Shown one piece after another: positions 1 to 5,722 of a DNA stretch of 6,242 bases. Under the pieces are notes generated by a model. That model had not been told where the DNA came from. It searched no databases and worked only from the letters and a program-made list of their open reading frames with translations. The DNA lies in contig UQMB01000029.1 of assembly GCA_900541925.1 (NCBI GenBank), forward strand, positions 1-6,242. The letters are read 5' to 3'. The translations under genes and the position numbers were made by a program. The stretch is from an uncultured Bacteroidales bacterium. GTDB taxonomy: Bacteria > Bacteroidota > Bacteroidia > Bacteroidales > UBA932. Every line of letters begins with the position of its first letter. Position 1 is the stretch's first letter.

Positions 1-126
1 GCTTCGATGTCTGCGACATCTCGCTGACGCTCCGCCGCGCCGCTTGTGCGGCCCCTGCGGGAGTCGCTTTCCGACTTTGCTTTGCAAAGTCCCGCGACCG
101 CGCCGGTGCTCTGATGAGCACTTTCT
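1..126. repeat. Non-coding leader rich in inverted repeats
   Basis: No gene is supported here. The stretch packs several short inverted repeats: GATGTC/GACATC at 6-11 and 15-20, GCCGC/GCGGC at 39-43 and 48-52, GCGGGA/TCCCGC at 57-62 and 90-95 enclosing AGTCG/CGACT at 62-66 and 72-76, GACTTTG/CAAAGTC at 73-79 and 85-91, and GTGCTC/GAGCAC at 106-111 and 116-121. The pairings are seen directly. Whether they fold in RNA, or mark the 3' end of a gene lying left of the window, is inference. Minus-strand frames are open here but lack a convincing start and look like low-complexity sequence. Confidence 0.5.
105..126 (+). terminator. Possible weak terminator of an upstream unit
   Basis: A perfect 6-bp stem GTGCTC/GAGCAC (106-111, 116-121) with a TGAT loop is followed by TTTCT on the plus strand; G105 and T122 can add a wobble pair. 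This would fit the end of a transcript coming from the left, before the polA promoter. The T-run is short, so the call is weak. Confidence 0.35.
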
Positions 127-168
127 AGTCAAGCCATTCAGCAGCATCTTCGCCGGGCGTCTCCGCCG

Positions 169-200
169 CTTGCGAAGTTTCAAAAAAAGTTTCATCTTTG
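169..200 (+). promoter_or_regulatory. polA promoter, Bacteroidota type
   Basis: CTTG at 169-172 (-33 element, consensus TTTG) lies exactly 20 bp before CATCTTTG at 193-200 (-7 element, consensus TAnnTTTG). The rpmH promoter in this window uses the same 20-bp spacing. An A-run fills the spacer. The final G of the -7 box is only five bases before the first base of the polA ATG at 205, so transcription is expected to begin at or almost at the start codon. Confidence 0.6.
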
Positions 201-204
201 TCTA

Positions 205-2814
205 ATGAAACTTTTCCTCATCGATGGCCACGCGCTCATCTTCAAGATGTACTATGCGTTCCTTGGCCGGCCCATGGTGAATTCCAAGGGCGCAGACACC
301 TCGATCCTTTTCGGATTCACCAAGTATCTTCTTGAACTGGTGGAGCGCGAGAAGCCCACCCACCTGGCGGTGAGCTTCGATCCTCCGGGAGGTACGTTCC
401 GCAACAAGCTTTACCCGCTTTACAAGGCCAACCGCAGCGAGACCCCGCAACTCGTGATTGACGCGCTGGAGCCTCTGAGCGCCATTGTGCGCTCGATGGA
501 CATCCCTGTGCTGATGGTAAGCGGGTTCGAGGCCGACGACGTGATAGGGACAGTGGCCAGGAAGTTCGCCTCAGATGAGACGGATGTCTACATGGTGACA
601 CCGGACAAGGACTACGGCCAGCTCGTCGCCCCGCACATATTCCAGTACAAGCCTGGCAAGTCCGGCTCGGACAACGAGGTGCTGGACGAGACCGCCGTGT
701 GCGAAAAGTGGAAAATCTCCAACGCTGCGCAGGTCCGGGATATCCTCACCCTGTGCGGGGATACTTCCGACAATGTCCCCGGGGTGCAGGGAATCGGCCC
801 CGTGGGCGCCGCCAAACTTCTTTCCAAGTATGGCACGACTGACGGCGTGTATTCCCATATATCGGAGCTCACCTCTCGCCAGCAGGAGATGCTCAATGCC
901 GCCAGGCCGCATATAAAGCTTTCCGAGGAACTCGTCACCATACGCACGGATGTTCCCGTTGACCTGAGCCTGGAGCAGATGGTTTTCAGGCCGTGCTGCA
1001 CCCCGACTCTTTCTGCACTGCTCGACGAGTACGAGATGCCGTCGCTCAAAAGGACCCTTTCCCGGATTGCGGCCGCTTCCGGGCAGGAGATGCCTGAGGC
1101 GGCGCAGGCCAGGGCTATGGACGTGGAGACGGTTTCCCCTCAGGCGCTTTCTGCCCTGGCGCGGGAGAATTCCCGGGCGGCGCTGTCCCTGGACGGAGGG
1201 CAGGTCTATATGGCCGCCGGCGGGAAATGTGCCTGCGCCGCCCTTCAGGAGTTCAAGGCCCTGCTGGAGGATGCCTCCGTCATCAAGGCCGGGGCCGACC
1301 TGAAGTCCGCGATGAACACCCTTGCGGCATCCGGAATCGCTCTCGGCGGACATCTGGAAGATGTTGAACTGATGCACTACCTCCTCAATCCGGAGCGCAA
1401 CCATTCCCTCAGCGCATTGGCCCTGTCTTATCTCGGGGTTGACCTCGATGCCGGCGAGAAGGTGGAGGCCTCGCTCTTCGATGAGCCGGAAGGGGAGTCT
1501 GCCGACAAACTGTCCCGCACGGCTCTTGCCGAGCTGATGCTTTCCGGGCGGCTCAACAGTGAAATTGACGCCACGGCGGGCCTGCGCAAACTGTATGAAA
1601 CGATAGAAGAACCACTGATCGGGGTGCTCTCCAGAATGGAGAGGATCGGGGTGAAGGTTGACCTTGAGTCGCTTTCCGGCTTCGCCGCGATGCTCCGCTC
1701 CAAGATCGCCGAGCGGGAGGCTCAGGTGCGCCAGCTGGCTGGGGTGCCGGATCTGAATGTCGCGTCCCCCAAACAGCTGGGTGTCGTGCTGTTCGAGAAG
1801 ATGGCCCTCGACCCGAAAGCCAAGAAGCCGCGTTCCGGCAACTGGCCCACGGACGAGCAGACCCTGCTGGCCATCGCTGACCGCAGCCCGATAATCGAGG
1901 CTGTCCTGGATTACAGGGCTATGCGCAAGCTGCTTTCGACCTATATCGAACCGTTTGCCGGGTATGTCTCTCCGGTCGACGGGAGAGTGCATACCACCTT
2001 CAACCAGACGATGACGTCCACGGGCCGCCTGTCTTCTTCGAACCCGAATCTCCAGAACATCCCGGTTCGCACGGACCTGGGCCGCGAGATACGCCGGGCA
2101 TTCGTCGCGGGGGCTCCTGACAGCGTGATGATGTCCGCTGACTACTCCCAGATTGAACTCAGGCTGATGGCCCATTTCAGCGGGGACGAGCATCTCACGG
2201 AAGCTTTCCGGAGCGGACAGGACATCCACTCGGCTACGGCTGCCAAGATATTCGGTGTCAGCCTGGAAGAGGTGACGCATGACCAGAGGCGCGTCGCCAA
2301 GACGGCCAATTTCGGGATAATGTACGGTATCTCAGCCTTCGGGCTGAGCCAGCGTCTGGGATGCAGCCGGCAGGAAGCCAAGAAGATAATTGATGATTAC
2401 TTCGCCTCCTTCCCGTCCATACGCAGGTATATCGACGACACCCTCGCCTCGGCCCGCAAGAACGGTTATGTGGAGACATTGTTCGGGCGGAGACGGTATA
2501 TCCCGGACATCAATTCCTCCAACGCCACCGTGCGCGCCCTCGCGGAGCGCAATGCCGTCAACGCCCCGATCCAGGGTACGGCCGCCGACATCATCAAACT
2601 GGCGATGATAGGTGTGGACAGGCAGTTGCGGGATGGCGGCTACAAGTCCAGGATGGTGCTCCAGATCCACGATGAGCTCCTGCTTGAGGTGCCTGCGTCC
2701 GAGATCGAGGCCGTGCGCGCCCTGCTCGTGTCCTGCATGGAGGGAGTCGTGAGCCTTTCAGTTCCACTTACAGCAGAATGCAACTATGGCAAAAACTGGC
2801 TTGACGCCCACTGA
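205..2814 (+). CDS. polA: DNA polymerase I
   Basis: This enzyme fills gaps and removes RNA primers during lagging-strand synthesis and excision repair in the cytoplasm. The N-terminal 5' nuclease domain (about 1-290) keeps its acidic metal ligands: D7, D59, EADD 109-112, D134 and D136 in TPDKD, and GDTSDN 185-190 followed by the helix-hairpin-helix GVQGIGPVGAAKLL. The polymerase domain (about 480-869) has motif A DYSQIE 646-651, motif B with RRVAKT from 695 and NFGIMYG 702-708, and motif C QIHDEL 820-825 with catalytic D646 and D823. The middle 3'-5' exonuclease-like domain (about 300-475) is degenerate: D330-G-G stands where DxE is expected, and no Asp is seen at the third exonuclease motif near 437-445, so proofreading is probably lost. 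At 869 residues it is shorter than proofreading Pol I proteins of about 930. The ATG is supported by the family start MKLFLIDGHA. The 3' end overlaps the sigma factor gene by 29 bp. Confidence 0.97.
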   Translation: MKLFLIDGHALIFKMYYAFLGRPMVNSKGADTSILFGFTKYLLELVEREKPTHLAVSFDPPGGTFRNKLYPLYKANRSETPQLVIDALEPLSAIVRSMDIPVLMVSGFEADDVIGTVARKFASDETDVYMVTPDKDYGQLVAPHIFQYKPGKSGSDNEVLDETAVCEKWKISNAAQVRDILTLCGDTSDNVPGVQGIGPVGAAKLLSKYGTTDGVYSHISELTSRQQEMLNAARPHIKLSEELVTIRTDVPVDLSLEQMVFRPCCTPTLSALLDEYEMPSLKRTLSRIAAASGQEMPEAAQARAMDVETVSPQALSALARENSRAALSLDGGQVYMAAGGKCACAALQEFKALLEDASVIKAGADLKSAMNTLAASGIALGGHLEDVELMHYLLNPERNHSLSALALSYLGVDLDAGEKVEASLFDEPEGESADKLSRTALAELMLSGRLNSEIDATAGLRKLYETIEEPLIGVLSRMERIGVKVDLESLSGFAAMLRSKIAEREAQVRQLAGVPDLNVASPKQLGVVLFEKMALDPKAKKPRSGNWPTDEQTLLAIADRSPIIEAVLDYRAMRKLLSTYIEPFAGYVSPVDGRVHTTFNQTMTSTGRLSSSNPNLQNIPVRTDLGREIRRAFVAGAPDSVMMSADYSQIELRLMAHFSGDEHLTEAFRSGQDIHSATAAKIFGVSLEEVTHDQRRVAKTANFGIMYGISAFGLSQRLGCSRQEAKKIIDDYFASFPSIRRYIDDTLASARKNGYVETLFGRRRYIPDINSSNATVRALAERNAVNAPIQGTAADIIKLAMIGVDRQLRDGGYKSRMVLQIHDELLLEVPASEIEAVRALLVSCMEGVVSLSVPLTAECNYGKNWLDAH

Positions 2815-3382
2815 TGAACTTGTCCGCCGGGCGATAATCGGCGACGGGACGGCTTTCACGGAGTTGTGGGATACGAATATCGATTCCCTCAAGGCCTATC
2901 TTGCCGGGACTATAAAGCAGCTTGACGACTTCTATATCGATGATGTCTGCTCGCGCAGTTTCGAGAAGGCCTTCAGGCAGATACGCAGCTATGACCCGTC
3001 CAAGAGCATGTTCTCCACATGGCTCAGGGCCATCGCGCGCAACACGGCGCTCGACACGATAGAGTCCGAGACGCGCGCGCAGCGCAAGTGGGTGTCCATA
3101 GACGACAACCCGACGGCCGGAGCCGCGGTCGAGACCATAGGGGATGCAGAGGCGACTCCGCTTGACAGCATAATCAAGGATGAAGACGCGGAGAGCCTCC
3201 AGTCCTGCATAGAGGCATTGCCGGACCTGTACCGCGAGATCGCGCGGCGCCGTCTTGTGGACGGCCTGCAGTACAAGGAGATAGCCGAGGAACTCGGTAT
3301 GGAGCTCAACACGGTGCGTACCCGGATCCGGCGCGCGAAGGCCATGATAGATGAAATGAAATCTTCTGAAGACAATGACTGA
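2786..3382 (+). CDS. ECF-type RNA polymerase sigma factor
   Basis: A 198-residue sigma-70 family protein with only regions 2 and 4, the ECF layout; it would direct core RNA polymerase to a subset of promoters. Region 2 spans about residues 10-92, with a region 2.3/2.4-like stretch FSTWLRAIARNTALD at 76-90. A charged linker (about 95-135) leads to region 4 (about 138-190), whose helix-turn-helix runs from Y163-KEIAEELG to NTVRTRIRRAK ending at 185. The LPDLYREI stretch at 145-152 is typical of the start of region 4. The ATG lies inside polA (29-bp overlap) and the stop overlaps the rsmG start, so it is probably translated from the polA transcript by coupling. No Shine-Dalgarno is seen, as is usual in Bacteroidota. 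No anti-sigma factor, FecR-like or membrane partner gene is adjacent. The family assignment is firm; its target promoters are unknown. Confidence 0.9.
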   Translation: MAKTGLTPTDELVRRAIIGDGTAFTELWDTNIDSLKAYLAGTIKQLDDFYIDDVCSRSFEKAFRQIRSYDPSKSMFSTWLRAIARNTALDTIESETRAQRKWVSIDDNPTAGAAVETIGDAEATPLDSIIKDEDAESLQSCIEALPDLYREIARRRLVDGLQYKEIAEELGMELNTVRTRIRRAKAMIDEMKSSEDND

Positions 3383-3992
3383 TTACAAAGAACTGATAAG
3401 GCTTTATACCGAGTGGAATTCCAAGATTAATGTGATTTCCCGCAAGGATATGGACAATATCTATGAGCACCACATCCTGCACTCCCTCGCCATTGCGGAG
3501 TACCTCAAGCGCTTTTATCCGGCGGGGATCTGGGATGGGGCGAGCGTGTTGGATGTCGGTACGGGAGGAGGATTCCCCGGGATTCCGCTGGCGATGAATT
3601 TCCCGCAGACGCGCTTCACGCTCTGTGATTCGATAGGCAAGAAGATCACTGTGGCAAGTGCTGTCGCCGACGGGATAGGGCTTGAGAATGTCCGTTGCGT
3701 CAATGCGCGGGCCGAGTCTCTCCCGGAGAAATTTGACTGGGTAGTGTCGCGGGCGGTCACGTCACTGGAGAAATTCTACCCCTGGGTGGAGGGCAGATTC
3801 AGCCGGAGCATACTCTATCTCAAGGGAGGAGATGTGGAGGAGGAGATCTCCGGATTGCTGCATAAATGCCGTCTCGATCCGCGCAATGTCAGGAGCTGGA
3901 GAATATCTGATTGGCTTCAAGATGATTATTTCGCAGAAAAATTTGTAATTGAGATAGGAAAATCCTATCTTTGCCCTCCCGAATTCGAATAA
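3375..3992 (+). CDS. rsmG: 16S rRNA (guanine(527)-N7)-methyltransferase RsmG
   Basis: This enzyme transfers a methyl group from S-adenosylmethionine to N7 of G527 in the 530 loop of 16S rRNA on the small ribosomal subunit; in other bacteria its loss gives low-level streptomycin resistance. The 205-residue protein matches the usual length. The N-terminal helices (2-50) include the family-typical WNSKINVISRKD (14-25) and HHILHSLA (32-39). The SAM-binding motif VLDVGTGGGFPGIPLA is at 58-73, a second acidic position is D85, and NARAESL (110-116), SRAVTSLEKF (125-134) and YLKGG (148-152) follow the RsmG pattern. The ATG overlaps the sigma factor stop (ATGACTGA, 3375-3382), so the two are likely translationally coupled. 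Its last 50 bp also carry the rpmH promoter. It was formerly called gidB. Confidence 0.95.
   Translation: MTDYKELIRLYTEWNSKINVISRKDMDNIYEHHILHSLAIAEYLKRFYPAGIWDGASVLDVGTGGGFPGIPLAMNFPQTRFTLCDSIGKKITVASAVADGIGLENVRCVNARAESLPEKFDWVVSRAVTSLEKFYPWVEGRFSRSILYLKGGDVEEEISGLLHKCRLDPRNVRSWRISDWLQDDYFAEKFVIEIGKSYLCPPEFE
3942..3973 (+). promoter_or_regulatory. rpmH promoter, Bacteroidota type
   Basis: TTTG at 3942-3945 and TATCTTTG at 3966-3973 match the -33 (TTTG) and -7 (TAnnTTTG) consensus exactly, with a 20-bp spacer. Both lie within the end of rsmG. Transcription should begin near 3978-3982, giving a leader of about 30 nt before the L34 ATG at 4011. The leader is A-rich (4000-4010), as expected for efficient initiation without Shine-Dalgarno pairing. 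Confidence 0.75.
3952..3970. repeat. Palindrome overlapping the rpmH -7 box
   Basis: AGATAGGA (3952-3959), an AAA spacer and TCCTATCT (3963-3970) form a perfect 8-bp inverted repeat. The right arm covers the first five bases of the -7 element TATCTTTG. It lies upstream of the expected start of the rpmH transcript, so it could act as a DNA operator, or as a hairpin in the longer polA-rsmG transcript. It also encodes residues of RsmG, so it could be coincidental. Confidence 0.5.
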
Positions 3993-4010
3993 TTAAAATA
4001 GAATAAGATA

Positions 4011-4163
4011 ATGAAAAGGACATTTCAACCGTCAAACCGCAAGAGAGTCAACAAGCACGGCTTTCGCGAGCGTATGAGCACAGCGAACGGACGCAGGGTA
4101 CTTGCTTCCCGTCGCGCTCATGGACGCAAGAAACTCTCAGTTTCTTCAGAGGACCGCTACTAA
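4011..4163 (+). CDS. rpmH: 50S ribosomal protein L34
   Basis: A 50-residue, strongly basic protein that is a small structural component of the large ribosomal subunit. It begins MKRTFQPSNRKRVNKHGFRE and continues RMSTANGRRVLASRRAHGRKK, the hallmark L34 sequence; the short acidic tail SVSSEDRY is the usual variable end. The start is fixed by the conserved MKRTFQPS. It lies 18 bp after rsmG and has its own strong promoter (3942-3973) plus a terminator just after it, so it can be expressed as a single gene while also receiving read-through from the polA unit. The rnpA gene that commonly follows rpmH is not here. Confidence 0.96.
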   Translation: MKRTFQPSNRKRVNKHGFRERMSTANGRRVLASRRAHGRKKLSVSSEDRY

Positions 4164-4182
4164 TAGTTCCGGATCTCTGCAA

Positions 4183-4224
4183 CTGAAATCGCCGGTCTCC
4201 CTGGGGGCTGGCGATTTCGGTTTG
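4183..4224 (+). terminator. Intrinsic terminator after rpmH
   Basis: An 11-bp stem pairs CTGAAATCGCC (4183-4193) with GGCGATTTCGG (4210-4220), with one T-G wobble and a 16-nt loop, followed by TTTG. It begins 19 bp after the L34 stop codon. The U-tract is short, but stem length and placement make it the likely 3' end of the polA-rpmH region. Confidence 0.7.
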
Positions 4225-4230
4225 TATACC

Positions 4231-4546
4231 CGGCGCTGCTTGGTCTGGCGTTGCTTGTCCGGATGGGTTTGCTCGGCGGGTGCTTGCCTCGGCGTTGCTT
4301 GTCCTGATGGGTGCCCTGCGATTGCCCTGGCACTGCTTGGTCTAGCGAGCACCTTGCGTTTGCCTTGGCACTGCTTGGTCTAGCGAGCGCCCCGCGCGTG
4401 CCTTGGAACCTGTCTGCTGGCGGAGTTGTGGCGGGAGTTTCCCCTGGCGGGCTGCCTTAGGAGCGCCCTGCGTTTGCCTTGGCGCTGCTTGGTCTGGCGA
4501 GCGTCTTGCGTTTGCCTTGGCACCTGTCTGCTTGGCGGAGTTGTGA
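4231..4546. repeat. Degenerate tandem array, period about 38 bp
   Basis: Related units recur with starts near 4248, 4291, 4328, 4366, 4404, 4445, 4480 and 4518. The unit centre reads TGGCACTGCTTGGTCTAGCG, followed by AGCGCC and TGCGTTTGCCT. The core CTGCTTGGTCTRGCG occurs at 4236-4250, 4333-4347, 4371-4385 and 4485-4499. A longer match (about 4346-4432 against 4460-4546) is offset by 114 bp, three units. As 38 is not a multiple of three, the array is unlikely to encode a repeat protein. Open frames crossing it on both strands resemble no family I know. Together with the 50-51 bp array to its right it fills most of the 569-bp gap between rpmH and the next gene. Confidence 0.7.
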
Positions 4547-4565
4547 GGTGCTAGCCTGTGATTCC

Positions 4566-4690
4566 GATTTGGTTCGGCAAGGCCGTGGTCTCCCGTACAG
4601 AACCGGATCGGTGAAGGATTGGTTCGGCAAGACAAGGTTTTCTCGTACAAACTGGATTCGGAGGAGGATTAGTTTGGCACAGTAGGGGTC
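4566..4690. repeat. Three diverged tandem units of about 50-51 bp
   Basis: Units begin at 4566 (GATTTGGTTCGGCAAG), 4617 (GATTGGTTCGGCAAG) and 4667 (GATTAGTTTGGCACAG); the third is partial. Units one and two also share a CTCCCGTACAGAACCGGAT / CTCGTACAAACTGGAT block. They directly follow the 38-bp array but are unrelated to it in sequence. No gene is supported here. Confidence 0.55.
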
Positions 4691-4692
4691 CC

Positions 4693-4717
4693 CGGCACGG
4701 AGGGAGTCTCTGTGCCG
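4693..4717 (-). terminator. Hairpin after the DUF4491-type gene, possible terminator
   Basis: CGGCACGGAG (4693-4702) pairs with CTCTGTGCCG (4708-4717), a 10-bp stem with one G-T wobble and a 5-nt loop, starting 15 bp beyond the stop of the minus-strand gene. The adjoining GGGGTCCCC (4685-4693) is a second palindrome. Neither strand shows a T-run after the stem, so termination is inferred from position only; it could serve either converging transcript. Confidence 0.4.
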
Positions 4718-4732
4718 TCAATGATGGGCGTG

Positions 4733-5020
4733 CTATCTCTTGCGTTTGGGATTTGCCGGGAACCACCCTCTCTCCACCCGTTTCTTCTGCTGAAAGACTT
4801 CCAGTATGCTCCAGAAGCAGGAGAACGCGAAGACCCCGAGCAGGGTTGACAATATGTAATGGCTGGTCAGCAGCGAGGCCGCGGAGCCGCACAACCCAGC
4901 GAGGAGAAATGCCCACCAGCATTTCGTGCCGAAGTGGTATTCGGCTTTGATTACTATCGGGTGGAATATCCCTATCATCAAGAATGCGGCTACGCCTATA
5001 ATCAGACCTGTGAAATTCAT
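4733..5020 (-). CDS. Small inner-membrane protein, DUF4491 family
   Basis: A 95-residue membrane protein of unknown function. Three hydrophobic segments are visible: about 3-24, 35-53 and 55-76. Family-like stretches are MNFTGLIIGVAAFLMIGIFH at the N-terminus, PIVIKAEYHFGTKCWW at 21-36, SCFWSILEVF at 67-76 and GWFPANPKRKR at the C-terminus. The basic tail (KKRVER, KRKR) suggests a cytoplasmic C-terminus, hence an outside N-terminus with three spans. The start is placed at the ATG 5018-5020, which gives the family-like MNFTG; the frame stays open upstream to 5143, but that extension is unlike the rest and would cover the probable promoter. It is a single-gene unit converging on rpmH. The family name rests on my recall of the conserved motifs, not on a search. 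Confidence 0.85.
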   Translation of the reverse strand: MNFTGLIIGVAAFLMIGIFHPIVIKAEYHFGTKCWWAFLLAGLCGSAASLLTSHYILSTLLGVFAFSCFWSILEVFQQKKRVERGWFPANPKRKR

Positions 5021-5039
5021 TTTGGAAATTTTTAGGATG

Positions 5040-5047
5040 TAAATATA
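5040..5047 (-). promoter_or_regulatory. Possible -7 box of the DUF4491-type gene
   Basis: Read on the minus strand, TATATTTA matches TAnnTTTG except for the last base, 19 bp before the ATG at 5020. No TTTG lies 20 bp further upstream, so the -33 element is poor. The surrounding AT-rich stretch (about 5021-5090), in otherwise GC-rich DNA, supports a promoter here. Confidence 0.4.
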
Positions 5048-5386
5048 GTGCAAAAGCTTCAAAACAGTTCCGTTCTTTAGTACGCGAAATCTCAATAATT
5101 CCGGAATCAGCGCCTCCTCTCTTCCGCCTGCCCACGTCTTCAATCACCGCCGCCCATCCCTTCTTCCATACCGCCGATGTCTCCGCGCTTTCACCGGCAT
5201 CCGGTACAATGAAGCCATACTGACATTTCGGGAGACAGCGATGTCATTCGGGCATCTCGGGTGATGGATTTCATTTCAGGAGAGGGGAGGGGGTGACATC
5301 TTGGATGAGAGCACGGGAAACAACGCGAGCAACAGTCGGGCGCTGGATACCGTACATTCCGGCGGCGGTGCCGGCTAAGTAATCGT

Positions 5387-5408
5387 CAAAAAACAAGTTG
5401 CATCTTTG
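5387..5408 (+). promoter_or_regulatory. Promoter-like module resembling that of polA
   Basis: TCAAAAAACAAG (5386-5397) leads to CATCTTTG at 5401-5408, the same -7 box as polA and with a very similar A-rich run before it (TCAAAAAAAG at 179-190 in polA). No TTTG or TTG is present at the 20-bp distance (5377-5380 reads AAGT), so the -33 element is missing or weak. No gene begins downstream: the base triplet that aligns with the polA ATG is ATC here. Confidence 0.3.
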
Positions 5409-5416
5409 CCGAATCT

Positions 5417-5438
5417 GCGGCAACTTATTTTTTGCCGC
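5417..5438 (+). repeat. Hairpin just downstream of the promoter-like module
   Basis: GCGGCAA (5417-5423) and TTGCCGC (5432-5438) form a perfect 7-bp stem around the loop CTTATTTT. It would lie at the very 5' end of any transcript begun from the -7 box at 5401-5408. Confidence 0.4.
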
Positions 5439-5722
5439 TTACTAAATGGTTCCGCCTGCTGTTCTCGGCAGGCCCGATGTTACCGTCACTTCACATGCCG
5501 ACGGAGATTACCGCTCGCAGCAAGGTTGACTTTTCTCGGGTCGCGAGACTGTTCGGGCACAATTCTGCCGTTCGGCGGTGGCAGATAACACTCTTACAAT
5601 CAAGCAAAAGAGCACTTTACCTGTCAGCAAAACCAGACAGGATAAATCATTATTTCGCTCATTATCAGGCGCTTATCTGTCGCCGGTCGAGCAGACACGT
5701 GTGTCGTCCTCGTCGGCAGAGG

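Larger units (their letters stand above)
5271..5438 (-). other. Short open frame with helix-turn-helix-like pattern, possible gene remnant
   Basis: The minus-strand frame ending at TGA 5271-5273 is open back to 5438. It reads DDYLAGTAAG then MYGIQRPTVARVVSRAL and ends IQDVTPSPLLK. The stretch AGMYGIQRPTV fits the helix-turn-helix spacing rule, with Ala at position 5, Gly at 9 and Val at 15. The only in-frame ATG (5355-5357) lies inside that motif. A better ATG at 5400-5402 is in another frame and would join this one if the six-base T-run at 5388-5393 (A on the plus strand) were one base shorter. It may be the remnant of a DNA-binding protein or transposase, or a chance frame. Confidence 0.22.

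Noticed and set aside
127..207. Minus-strand tail ending in GEDAAEWLD and a TAG at 129-131
   Set aside because: It reads like a protein C-terminus, but its frame would have to run back through the polA promoter and the polA start, and no longer open frame with a start supports it.
571..2280. Long minus-strand open frame of 569 codons inside polA
   Set aside because: It lies fully antisense to a clear Pol I with every conserved motif. Its translation has no recognisable domain and is a typical GC-rich shadow frame.
4102..4383. 93-codon plus-strand frame overlapping the end of rpmH
   Set aside because: It begins out of frame inside the L34 gene, crosses the terminator and is made of the repeat array, with Leu, Cys and Trp richness but no conserved motif.
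4236..4499. CRISPR-like spacing of a 15-bp core
   Set aside because: Units are diverged, contiguous rather than separated by unique spacers of constant length, and there are no cas genes nearby.
5021..5143. N-terminal extension of the DUF4491-type protein
   Set aside because: The 41 added residues are unlike the hydrophobic core, cover the AT-rich probable promoter, and the family-like start MNFTG is at 5020.
4551..5147. 198-codon minus-strand frame across the DUF4491-type gene
   Set aside because: It is out of frame with the conserved membrane protein and runs through the repeat array; the composition is Arg, Pro and Leu rich without motifs.
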